The notes beneath the pieces were generated by a model, which had not been told where the DNA came from, made no database searches, and saw only the letters and a program-made list of their open reading frames with translations. This document shows, piece by piece, positions 1-7,323 of a DNA stretch of 64,000 nucleotides (within the stretch, counting starts at the first letter, position 1; each line of letters starts with the position of its first letter). Source of the DNA: Rheinheimera sp. 4Y26 (GTDB lineage: Bacteria; Pseudomonadota; Gammaproteobacteria; Enterobacterales; Alteromonadaceae); the NCBI RefSeq assembly GCF_025245835.1, contig NZ_JAOBWS010000015.1, positions 1-64,000 on the forward strand. The letters are read 5' to 3'. The position numbers were made by a program, and so were the translations under genes.

Positions 1-190
1 TATTGCCCGAGCAGGGCATTCCCATGCGAGTAGTACAGTGAAGCCGGGAATTAAGAACGCAACCAATGTTGCGTTCTTCCGACGGAACAATCCCTAGCTC
101 TGCGAAGGATATCAAGGTTCCCTGATACCGCCACCAGTTGACTGCCCTCCGGCTGAACGCCCCGAGCTCTGCGAGGGATATGAAGACGCC
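1..190. repeat. REP-like palindromic repeat cluster
   Basis: No gene is visible in the first 276 bases. The stretch holds a perfect 11-bp inverted repeat (arms AAGAACGCAAC / GTTGCGTTCTT, 53-78, 4-nt loop), a short TGCCC/GGGCA hairpin at 4-18, and two near-identical direct copies of AGCTCTGCGARGGATAT at 96-112 and 165-181. The first copy is bracketed by GGAAC (84-88) and GTTCC (117-121). The mixture resembles REP/BIME intergenic repeats, some of which are spread by RAYT transposases. No transposase is in the window, and the cluster may continue beyond the left edge. Confidence 0.5.
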
Positions 191-227
191 CAATCCAACA
201 GAACCCCAGTTATATCCCTTCCCAGAA

Positions 228-253
228 ACAAAAAATCCCCGCATTAGCAGGGA
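228..253 (-). terminator. rho-independent terminator of the DUF3010 gene
   Basis: The hairpin arms are TCCCCGC (236-242) and GCAGGGA (247-253) around ATTA. On the minus strand the hairpin is followed by a run of six T. It lies about 25 bases past the stop codon of the DUF3010 gene. Confidence 0.7.
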
Positions 254-276
254 CTTTTATCGTCAGAAACTTGTGA

Positions 277-699
277 TTAATAAATAAGATAGGCGTAAGC
301 AGTAATAAAGGCGCTTTCCTGAAAGGCTTTGAGGCCTGTATCTCTGAAATCAACGGGGACAGGGTGTCTGGCCAGTTTGTCTTTGATGGCCGCGTTGGTA
401 CAAATCACAGTCTCTACTGTTGGGATCAACTGCAGTGCAGCTTCAATTTTAAAACCAACGGCTGAGCCGGAAAATTTGCCTTTTTGTGGTCTTTCTCGCA
501 CCAAAAACTTGCTGATTTTATAATCTTCCGCCAGTTTGGCCATACTGAACTGAAACTTGCGCATCTGCTCAGTGTCCTGATCGTTTAACAGTGGGAAACG
601 CACCTGACGGCAATCGGGCAACACCATCAGGCCGTTATCCATTTCCATCAAACACAAAATTATTTCACTGCCTTTAATCTCAACGCCACATACCCGCAT
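277..699 (-). CDS. DUF3010 family protein
   Basis: A 140-residue soluble protein that starts MRVCGVEIKGSEIILCL and matches my memory of the DUF3010 family of gammaproteobacteria, at the usual family length. No signal peptide or membrane segment is visible. The opening GVEIKG strand followed by a hydrophobic strand is reminiscent of RNase H-like folds, but that is only an impression and no catalytic set of acids was identified. It appears monocistronic, with its own terminator just downstream. The function is unknown. Confidence 0.75.
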   Translation of the reverse strand: MRVCGVEIKGSEIILCLMEMDNGLMVLPDCRQVRFPLLNDQDTEQMRKFQFSMAKLAEDYKISKFLVRERPQKGKFSGSAVGFKIEAALQLIPTVETVICTNAAIKDKLARHPVPVDFRDTGLKAFQESAFITAYAYLIY

Positions 700-800
700 G
701 TTCTTTACCTGCCATTTTGCAAAAGGCCGTTATTATGCCATGTAAAAGGCTAAAGGTAGCAGTAACATCAGCTGACTGTAGCTATTAATCGGTAATTGGC

Positions 801-947
801 TTACAGATTTTCGTCGTGTGGATCCCATTGGCTGACGGCTATGTGCTGATAAAACTGCCATTGTTCCGCTAAACCTTGCCAGCAGTGCCAGAAAAATAGT
901 TGTAAGTTACTGGTCTGGCTTGGAAAAATACTGTGATAACTTTTCAT
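801..947 (-). CDS. short ORF, 48 codons, unknown
   Basis: The ORF begins at ATG 947 with GGAG six bases upstream, and encodes a 48-residue peptide starting MKSYHSIFPSQTS. It is unusually rich in Trp, His and Gln (WHCWQGLAEQWQFYQH) and ends WDPHDENL. An in-frame ATG at 953 sits too close to the GGAG. There is no signal peptide. The ORF lies between the TPR gene and the DUF3010 gene on the same strand. The Shine-Dalgarno sequence and clean reading frame favour a real small gene, but no family is recognised. Confidence 0.5.
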   Translation of the reverse strand: MKSYHSIFPSQTSNLQLFFWHCWQGLAEQWQFYQHIAVSQWDPHDENL

Positions 948-994
948 CTTCATCTCCTGCAATAACGGGGGCTAAAGACCCACCCGCAGTTTAA

Positions 995-1474
995 TTAGTC
1001 GGTGTCGCTTTCCAGAGGATTGGCGGCCAGCAAAGCAGTACCCGTATTTAGGCTTGATGTCAGTTTGCCAAGGTTGTGCTGGCTGACGGCGTTAGCGTTT
1101 ATCCGATGGGCCCGCTGAAAATCGGCCAGCGCACCGATATTGTCGCCACTGAGTACTTTAGCCACACCTCTGTTGCTATAGGCATAAGAGCGTAGTTGAC
1201 GCTGCATGCCGACCGGACCCTCGCCAGCTTGCCGCACCAGCATGACTGCCTGATGACAAGCGCGTTTTGCTTGTGCGCTTTGCCCTTGTTTGCTGTAGGC
1301 AACACAAAGCCGGGTTTGGCGCACATAAGGATCGGTAGTGGCTGCAGGCGCTTTTGCTTCTGCAGTATTTTCGGTCATCAGCACCATTTGATAACTTTGA
1401 TTGCCAGCCTGACTGGCAAAACTGGCCAACAACAAAGAGGTGGCCAATAAACAGCGTGATTGAGTCAGTTTCAT
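995..1474 (-). CDS. secreted tetratricopeptide-like protein
   Basis: A 159-residue protein with a clear Sec signal peptide (MKLTQSRCLLATSLLLASFASQA, cleavage near residue 23). About 85 residues of helical repeats follow: YVRQTRLCVAYSKQGQSAQA, then SYAYSNRGVAKVLSGDNIGA and a short ALADFQRAHRINANA helix, which fits a TPR pair. The two cysteines in the mature part could form a disulfide. It lies downstream of a LysR gene on the same strand with a 110-base gap. The protein probably acts in the periplasm as a binding scaffold; its partner is unknown. Confidence 0.65.
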   Translation of the reverse strand: MKLTQSRCLLATSLLLASFASQAGNQSYQMVLMTENTAEAKAPAATTDPYVRQTRLCVAYSKQGQSAQAKRACHQAVMLVRQAGEGPVGMQRQLRSYAYSNRGVAKVLSGDNIGALADFQRAHRINANAVSQHNLGKLTSSLNTGTALLAANPLESDTD

Positions 1475-1584
1475 GGTTTTGCTCCTGGTTGGTACACAAC
1501 AAAGCTGTTGCTTGTTGTATTGCCAACTCTAGGGGGCAGGGAGTGCGTCTGACAAACGAGAAAATTGCAGCTGACAGCTGAAGT

Positions 1585-2493
1585 TCATTCATCTGTAAGG
1601 CTGTCGTTGCTTCTGGCAAAACCTGCCAGTATCCAGTTGATTAATAACTGGATCTCTGGTTTTTGCTGGTTTTGCTCATGCTGTACCAGATAATAATGGT
1701 CACGCGTACGCAGTTCCTCGTCAAACAACCGCACCAGACTGCCGCTGTCAAACCAGCTTTGGCTGATAGGCAGAGGGATCAGCGCAATTCCCAGCCCTTG
1801 CTGCGCCGCTCTGGCGACGCTGAACATACTGTCGAGCTGGATAATTTGTCTGGGTCTGAAGTCATCATAACCCGCCTGATCAGCCCACTGATGCCAACAC
1901 CAGGGTCGGGCCTGATGCACTATCAGCGGCACTGTTTCCAGCAGCGGCAAATCGGCAGGTTCCCCTTGCAGACGTTGAAACAGCTCGGGGCTGCAAGCCG
2001 GCACATAACTGATGGCAAACAATTGATAAGCTTTTTTATCTGTCGGTTTGCTGCTGGCCAGCACTATTTGCAGATCGGTGTGACGACTTGCGTCCTGACG
2101 TGATTTCACTGTTTCCAGCCGTAAATTCACCTGCGGATGCTGAGTCGACCAGCCAACTAATCTGGGGACAAAAAACTCACTGGCAAAAAATTCCGGCAGC
2201 GTGATGCTGACCACCTGCTCCCTTTTGCTCTGACAAAACTCTGCAACAGTGGCCGATAACGTGCTTAGCACCGGGTGAATGGCCTGGTAAAAGCGCCGGC
2301 CTTCAGCTGTAAGTAATACGGCTCTGGTCTGGCGTTCAAACAGACTAAAACCGAGGTTTTCTTCCAGTTGTTTGATTTGATGACTGACAGCTGAAGGCGT
2401 CAGATACAACTGATTGGCAGCTTCTTTAAAACTTAAACATTCGGCGGCCACGCAAAAACAACGCAAACCACGCAATGGGGTATGAACGGCCAT
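1585..2493 (-). CDS. LysR family transcriptional regulator (GcvA-like)
   Basis: A 302-residue regulator. Residues 5-65 form the LysR winged helix-turn-helix (LRCFCVAAECLSFKEAANQL then TPSAVSHQIKQLE), followed by a linker helix and a periplasmic-binding-like effector domain (about 90-295). The SAVSHQI recognition helix and the LSFKEAA wording resemble GcvA/AmpR-type LysR proteins. ATG 2493 is preferred over an in-frame TTG at 2499 because GGAG lies nine bases upstream of the ATG but only three from the TTG. No divergent target sits directly next to it, so the regulated gene and ligand are unknown. Confidence 0.85.
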   Translation of the reverse strand: MAVHTPLRGLRCFCVAAECLSFKEAANQLYLTPSAVSHQIKQLEENLGFSLFERQTRAVLLTAEGRRFYQAIHPVLSTLSATVAEFCQSKREQVVSITLPEFFASEFFVPRLVGWSTQHPQVNLRLETVKSRQDASRHTDLQIVLASSKPTDKKAYQLFAISYVPACSPELFQRLQGEPADLPLLETVPLIVHQARPWCWHQWADQAGYDDFRPRQIIQLDSMFSVARAAQQGLGIALIPLPISQSWFDSGSLVRLFDEELRTRDHYYLVQHEQNQQKPEIQLLINWILAGFARSNDSLTDE

Positions 2494-2676
2494 GTGCAAC
2501 AGCTCCGTGCTTAAAGATAACAGCCATAAAGCAATTGTTGTTCCTGTATGTAATTGATTGAATTATATTAACAATATGAACGGATGTATTACCTGGTTGC
2601 TATTTGCTGGCGCGTAAATGCACCAAAAAAGCGCGCAGGCTGCCAGGTAGAAATGACACGATTTAGCTTGCTGCTG

Positions 2677-3309
2677 TTATAGCTGTCCTGACACTTTGAG
2701 TCTTTCCAGTTCACAACTGAATAAAAACTCCCACGCCTCCAGTTGCCGTTTGGCTTGCTCCAGATTGTCGGCCCAGACATAAAGGCCCTGACCCCGCACC
2801 AAGAAGGCGGAACTGAGCTGATGCTGACGATGTGTAAGCTCCCGGGCCAGTTGTGGCCAGGCCTGTTTGGCATCCAGGATCGGCAGATTCACACCGGCCT
2901 GATGTTGCGTCTCTGGCTGGATCAACTGCTGCAGATCATAACCACAAAACAGATGCTGTTCGGCTCTCACCAGCCTGGAAAACACTGTTGCGGCAACAGA
3001 CTGGGTTTGCAGCACCACTCTGGCGCGGCTAAACAGCTGGTAAATAGTGCTGTGCAGCAAAGTGCAGGGTGAAAGTGTTGGGTTTTGATTTGGTTGGGTA
3101 TTGTGCCAGGTCAGCAACGCCAAATCTTGTGGGCTCAGCTCAGCTTTGTCCTTATATGCCGGAGTGACCAGCGCACTGTTCTCATTCAGCCGGATAGAAA
3201 AATTACCGCTGCCGGCCGGTGTCCATTGTTTCGCGCTGATCCAGCGCCCCAAAGCACAGAGTTGAATAGCATAAGGATTGAGTTGGTTGCTGCTGGCTGT
3301 TTTATTCAT
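2677..3309 (-). CDS. MtnB-like class II aldolase fold protein lacking metal ligands
   Basis: A 210-residue protein that aligns end to end with methylthioribulose-1-phosphate dehydratase (MtnB): GRWISAKQWTPAGSGNFSIR, the SVAATVFSRLVR helix, PILDAKQA, GLYVWA, and the EAWEFLFSCEL tail. The zinc and catalytic residues are gone. The family's HTHS reads QTQS (Gln101, Gln103), RGHGLY reads RGQGLY (Gln174), PSAETLLH reads LSPCTLLH (Glu to Cys82), and YELQK reads YDLQQ. The frame is intact and 5' spacing to the MetJ box is short, so it is a conserved-looking pseudoenzyme rather than a broken gene. It is divergent from mtnE-mtnU. True dehydratase activity is unlikely. Confidence 0.75.
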   Translation of the reverse strand: MNKTASSNQLNPYAIQLCALGRWISAKQWTPAGSGNFSIRLNENSALVTPAYKDKAELSPQDLALLTWHNTQPNQNPTLSPCTLLHSTIYQLFSRARVVLQTQSVAATVFSRLVRAEQHLFCGYDLQQLIQPETQHQAGVNLPILDAKQAWPQLARELTHRQHQLSSAFLVRGQGLYVWADNLEQAKRQLEAWEFLFSCELERLKVSGQL

Positions 3310-3319
3310 CTTTATGTTT

Positions 3320-3343
3320 AGACGTCTAGGTGTTGAAATGTCT
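3320..3343. promoter_or_regulatory. MetJ operator (met box array)
   Basis: AGACGTCT at 3320-3327 is an exact copy of the 8-bp MetJ consensus. The two following 8-mers in register are AGGTGTTG (4/8) and AAATGTCT (6/8 at 3336-3343), giving a three-box array of the kind MetJ binds cooperatively. The array sits in the only space between the divergent mtnB-like gene and mtnE-mtnU, so it probably represses both when S-adenosylmethionine is high. It directly adjoins the mtnB-like start. Confidence 0.75.
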
Positions 3344-3470
3344 CAGATGGTAGCATTGCCGGCAGCTCGAGGCCAAGCCGTTTTTTTCGGTGCTGACAGA
3401 CAATTGGTTGGCAAAAATGCTAGCATCAGCTTGTTCTGCCGCGCTGCAACATGAGGTCAAAAGGAGTTTT

Positions 3471-4622
3471 ATGGATTTGCGCAGTAAGTTGCCCTGGGTG
3501 GGCACTACTATTTTCACCCAGATGTCTCAGTTAGCTTTAGAGCAGCAAGCCATTAATTTATCTCAGGGTTTTCCTGATTTCCCAGCACCTGAAGCGCTAT
3601 TGCAGCAGTTGAATCAGCAAGTATTGGCCGGTAAAAACCAATACGCGCCTATGGCAGGTGTGCTGGAATTACGCCAGCAAATCGCGTTGCTGACCGAACG
3701 TTGTTATGGCCGTATGGTGAATGCCGACACCGAAGTCACTATCACTTCGGGTGCTACTGAAGCGCTGTTTGTTGCCATTCAGGCGGTGGTGCGGCCCGGT
3801 GATGAAGTGCTGGTATTTGATCCCGCTTATGACAGTTATCAGCCAGCCGTTGAACTGGCCGGCGGCAAAACCGTACATATTCAGTTAACGGCGCCGGATT
3901 ATCGTATTGACTGGCCGGCGGTGCATCGCAGAGTCAGTAATCAAACCAAACTGATCATCGTTAATAGTCCACACAACCCAACCGGCATGGTGTTTAGTCA
4001 GCAAGACTGGCAGGCGCTGGCTGAACTGGTGCAGCAGCACGGCCTGTTTTGTATCAGTGATGAAGTGTATGAGCATATGGTGTTTGACGGTGCGGCACAG
4101 CTTAGTGCTCATCAGCAGGCGGCGCTGCAGGAGCGCAGTTTTGTCGTCAGCTCTTTTGGCAAAACCTTCCATGTTACCGGCTGGAAACTCGGTTATTGCG
4201 TGGCACCACCGGTATTAACCACTGAATTTCGCAAAATTCATCAGTATGTGACTTTTTCCAGTTTTACGCCGGCGCAATATGCTATTGCCAGCATCCTGGA
4301 AACGTCACCTGAGCTGGTGACAGGCCTGGCTGGTTTTTATCAGCAAAAACGCGACCGTTTTGCCGCTTTACTCAGCCAAAGCCAGTTTAAGTTATTGCCT
4401 TGTGCCGGTACTTATTTTCAGCTGGCTGACTACAGTGCCATCAGTGCGCTTGATGACCTGGAATTTTGCCGCTCTCTGGCAACAGATGTTGGCGTGGCAG
4501 CCATTCCTTTATCAGTATTTTCCCGCCAGGAGCAGGACAGTAAAATTATCCGTTTTTGTTTTGCCAAACAGGATGCAACCTTACAACAAGCAGCGGAGCG
4601 GTTATGCCGGTTAAGCCGATAA
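3471..4622 (+). CDS. mtnE: methionine aminotransferase (MtnE/YbdL type)
   Basis: A 383-residue fold-type I PLP aminotransferase, close to the 386 residues of E. coli YbdL. Visible motifs are the INLSQGFPDFPAP substrate loop, TSGATEALF, the NSPHNPTG cofactor loop, SDEVYEH, the Schiff-base lysine in SFGKTFHVTGWKLGY (Lys231) and the carboxylate-binding Arg in IIRFCF. It would transaminate 2-keto-4-methylthiobutyrate to methionine, the last step of salvage, typically with glutamine as donor. ATG 3471 has AAGGAG four bases upstream; the frame is open from 3390. The gene overlaps mtnU by 19 bases and lies behind a MetJ operator. Confidence 0.88.
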   Translation: MDLRSKLPWVGTTIFTQMSQLALEQQAINLSQGFPDFPAPEALLQQLNQQVLAGKNQYAPMAGVLELRQQIALLTERCYGRMVNADTEVTITSGATEALFVAIQAVVRPGDEVLVFDPAYDSYQPAVELAGGKTVHIQLTAPDYRIDWPAVHRRVSNQTKLIIVNSPHNPTGMVFSQQDWQALAELVQQHGLFCISDEVYEHMVFDGAAQLSAHQQAALQERSFVVSSFGKTFHVTGWKLGYCVAPPVLTTEFRKIHQYVTFSSFTPAQYAIASILETSPELVTGLAGFYQQKRDRFAALLSQSQFKLLPCAGTYFQLADYSAISALDDLEFCRSLATDVGVAAIPLSVFSRQEQDSKIIRFCFAKQDATLQQAAERLCRLSR

Positions 4623-5395
4623 CAAAACAGCTGAATGTAGCGCTGATCCAGTCTGAGCTGGTCTGGCAGGACGCAGCTGCCAACAGAGCCTATTTTGCCG
4701 CGCAATTCAGCAAGCTCAGAGAGGTTGATTTGGTACTGTTGCCGGAAACCTTTAATAGTGGTTTTTCGATGCAAAGTAACCTGATTGCCGAAGAGATGAC
4801 AGGGCCAACAGTGCAGTGGCTGCAGCAACAGGCGACGTTTTATCAGTGGGCCATTTGTGGTTCTGTGGCCATAAAAACCGCCGAAGGTGTGCACAACAGA
4901 TTGTTGTTTGTACACCCGGACGGATCCATTGAGTATTACGATAAAAAACACCTGTTCCGGATGGCCAACGAACATCAGCATTATGTGGCAGGAGCTTGTC
5001 GTAAGGTGGTGCAATACAAAGGTTTCCGTCTGATGCTACAGGTGTGTTACGACCTGCGTTTTCCGGTGTTTGCCCGCAACAGAGGCGATTATGATGTGCT
5101 GATTTATGTGGCCAACTGGCCACAGGCGCGCCGTGACATCTGGTGCACCTTATTAGCCGCCCGGGCTATGGAAAATCAGGCTTATGTGCTGGGCTGCAAC
5201 AGGGTGGGTAAAGACGACAACGGCATCGACTACAGTGGTGATTCTCAGCTGCTGGATTATATCGGCAAGCCGCTGGCTGAGCTAAAGCCGCATCAGGCCG
5301 GTGTATTGCAGGCAAGCCTGGATTTGACCCAGTTACAGGAGTTCCGGCAAAAATTCCCGGCCATGCTGGACGCTGACGATTTTAGCCTGCTGTAA
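4604..5395 (+). CDS. mtnU: omega-amidase (nitrilase superfamily, YafV/MtnU type)
   Basis: A 263-residue carbon-nitrogen hydrolase with the full nitrilase triad: Glu48 (LPETFNSGF), Lys114 (YDKKHLF) and Cys148 (QVCYDLRFP). The YDLRFP and RNRGDYDVL wording is that of omega-amidases, which hydrolyse 2-oxoglutaramate to 2-oxoglutarate and ammonia. This removes the keto-amide made when MtnE uses glutamine, and pulls the transamination forward. ATG 4604 has GGAG (4595-4598) and overlaps the end of mtnE, so the pair is translationally coupled. Confidence 0.88.
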   Translation: MPVKPITKQLNVALIQSELVWQDAAANRAYFAAQFSKLREVDLVLLPETFNSGFSMQSNLIAEEMTGPTVQWLQQQATFYQWAICGSVAIKTAEGVHNRLLFVHPDGSIEYYDKKHLFRMANEHQHYVAGACRKVVQYKGFRLMLQVCYDLRFPVFARNRGDYDVLIYVANWPQARRDIWCTLLAARAMENQAYVLGCNRVGKDDNGIDYSGDSQLLDYIGKPLAELKPHQAGVLQASLDLTQLQEFRQKFPAMLDADDFSLL

Positions 5396-5538
5396 TGGCA
5401 GGCCCGACGACCGTTCGTTGCCGATTGAATAAAAACAGGCGCTGCATTCGTATGGCGCCAAAAACGCTGCTTTAAAGCGCTTACAAAAAACCTATCTGTT
5501 TTATAATCACGGTTTTCCATACTGCGAAGCCTGAGTTC

Positions 5539-6720
5539 ATGTCCAGATTTCACCCCACAGCTCTCATTTTCAGCGGATTTTTTCTGCTGGGTTTACTGAT
5601 TATTTTGTGGGGCGTATTGCTGCCGGATTTAAACCGCGAGCTTGGTATGAGCGCTGCACAAAGTGGCTGGTTTTTTCTGGTGATGGCGCTTGGCACTGTA
5701 TCCGGCGCTTATCTGGGTGGCAAATATGTGCAGAAGTTTCATTTCCTGCAGCTGTTTGCGGCGTTAGCACTGATTGAAACTGTGATCCTGCTGGCCATTT
5801 CATTGGCGCAAAACGCCTGGCAGCTACTAGCAGGCATTTTTTTATTTGGTTTGTTTTGCTCGGTGATGTTCACCATAGGTCATACCCTTATAGCCCGTCT
5901 ACACGCCAATAAAAGAGCCAAAATGATGGGGCTGATGGATTTTATGTTTAGCCTGGGTACTTTGGCGGCGCCTTTTCTGGTGGTGGTGTTGTACTGGTGG
6001 TTGCCCGACTGGCGCTGGCCATTACGGCTGTTGGCGGTGTTGTTAGTGGCGCTGGCGATGTATGCGTTATTGATAGCCCAAAAGGCAACAGCAGATCCGG
6101 GCGCTGAACCTGCGCCAAGTCATAGCTTGTCTTACAAGGCCGTATTAAAACAGCCGGTATTTGTAGCTTTGGCGTTTGCGATGTTTGGTTACGGTGCGGT
6201 CGAATGGGGTAACGGCAACTGGTTTGTCAGTTACGCCAGCTCGGCGCTTTTGTATCCAACGGAACAGGCGCGGCTGATTTTTGCGTGGTTTACCGGCGGT
6301 ATGGTGCTAAGCCGGCTCGGTTTTGCATATCTCATCCCCTATCTTGGCGCCAGCCGTTTGCTGCGGTTACTGGTGCTGATGATGCTGGCCGGCGCTATGG
6401 TATTAAAACTGGCCGACAGCAGCTGGGCCTTGTCAGCAGGCAATCTGTTATTGGGGCTTGGGCTGGGTGGTGTTTATCCGTTGCTACTGGCAACAGCGAT
6501 GGATCTGGCGCCGCAGCAGGGCCCGGTGTTATCGGGTTTATCTAATATCGGCGGCTCTTTAGGCTGCCAGCTGGCAGGGCTTGGTACTGGTCTTTGGGCT
6601 AATGTATCCGGTATAGGCACAGCATTCTGGATGTTACCACTGGTGGCTTTATGGTTATTTGCTGCAGTTTGGTTATTCAGCCACCGCGCCCGCGCTGCAC
6701 AAGCGGCTGCCCGTATTTAG
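5539..6720 (+). CDS. MFS transporter, 12 transmembrane segments
   Basis: A 393-residue major facilitator protein with about 12 hydrophobic segments and a central cytoplasmic loop (about 185-200, KATADPGAEPAPSHS). The YGAVEWGNGNWFVSYASS segment in the second half and the LGLGLGGVYPLLLA helix resemble FucP/TsgA-type carriers. The start ATG 5539 has no strong Shine-Dalgarno sequence. It precedes cdd and deoA by 145 bases on the same strand, which suggests a nucleoside or sugar substrate by context only; the specificity cannot be read from the sequence. Confidence 0.75.
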   Translation: MSRFHPTALIFSGFFLLGLLIILWGVLLPDLNRELGMSAAQSGWFFLVMALGTVSGAYLGGKYVQKFHFLQLFAALALIETVILLAISLAQNAWQLLAGIFLFGLFCSVMFTIGHTLIARLHANKRAKMMGLMDFMFSLGTLAAPFLVVVLYWWLPDWRWPLRLLAVLLVALAMYALLIAQKATADPGAEPAPSHSLSYKAVLKQPVFVALAFAMFGYGAVEWGNGNWFVSYASSALLYPTEQARLIFAWFTGGMVLSRLGFAYLIPYLGASRLLRLLVLMMLAGAMVLKLADSSWALSAGNLLLGLGLGGVYPLLLATAMDLAPQQGPVLSGLSNIGGSLGCQLAGLGTGLWANVSGIGTAFWMLPLVALWLFAAVWLFSHRARAAQAAARI

Positions 6721-6865
6721 CCATCCGGCAGTATAGTTGTTGCTACTTTGTAGCTAAAAACAACAAACTGTGAGTAATTTCGGCAAATTTGCGAAAACCA
6801 CTCTTGATTCCGCGTAAAAATCGGTGCATAACAGGCTGCCCTAACAAACCTGAGATTTTCAGTTG

Positions 6866-7312
6866 ATGAAAACATCTGTGGATTGGGCTTTACTGCAACA
6901 ACAAGCCCGCGCTGCCTCTGAGCAAGCATACGCCCCTTACAGCCACTTTCCGGTGGGTGTGGCCATTCTGGCGCAAAGCGGCAAAATTTATACCGGTTGT
7001 AACGTTGAAAACGCATCTTATGGCGGTACGACCTGCGCTGAACGTAATGCCATTGCCGCCGCTGTAGTGGCAGGTGAGCGTCAGTTTCAGGCTTTAGTGG
7101 TTTACACCCCCCAGGAAAAACTGACGCCACCCTGTGGTATTTGCCGTCAGGTGATCGCCGAATTTTTCACTCCACAAAGCCCGATTGCCAGCTGCAACCA
7201 CCTGGGACAAATCCAGCAGTGGACTTTAGGCGAATTATTACCCAGTGCTTTTACCCCTTTGTATTTAGCCGAAAGCACTAAAGTTGACACCAGCGCTGCT
7301 GCCAAATCTTAA
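6866..7312 (+). CDS. cdd: cytidine deaminase
   Basis: A 148-residue zinc deaminase of the short, homotetrameric class. The signatures are FPVGVAIL and GCNVENASYGGTTC, the catalytic CAE (Cys57, Glu59) and the PCGICRQ zinc motif (Cys90, Cys93). It converts cytidine and deoxycytidine to uridine and deoxyuridine in the cytosol. ATG 6866 is preferred to an in-frame TTG at 6863. deoA follows after 11 bases, forming a pyrimidine-nucleoside salvage operon. Confidence 0.93.
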   Translation: MKTSVDWALLQQQARAASEQAYAPYSHFPVGVAILAQSGKIYTGCNVENASYGGTTCAERNAIAAAVVAGERQFQALVVYTPQEKLTPPCGICRQVIAEFFTPQSPIASCNHLGQIQQWTLGELLPSAFTPLYLAESTKVDTSAAAKS

Positions 7313-7323
7313 CGGAGTCCAAC

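Noticed and set aside
4430-5123. Minus-strand ORFs opposite mtnE/mtnU
   Set aside because: The plus-strand genes have complete active sites; these have no recognisable fold.
6783-6792. GCAAATTTGC palindrome before cdd as a PurR/CytR site
   Set aside because: Only the ten central bases are symmetrical and the known consensus is not met.
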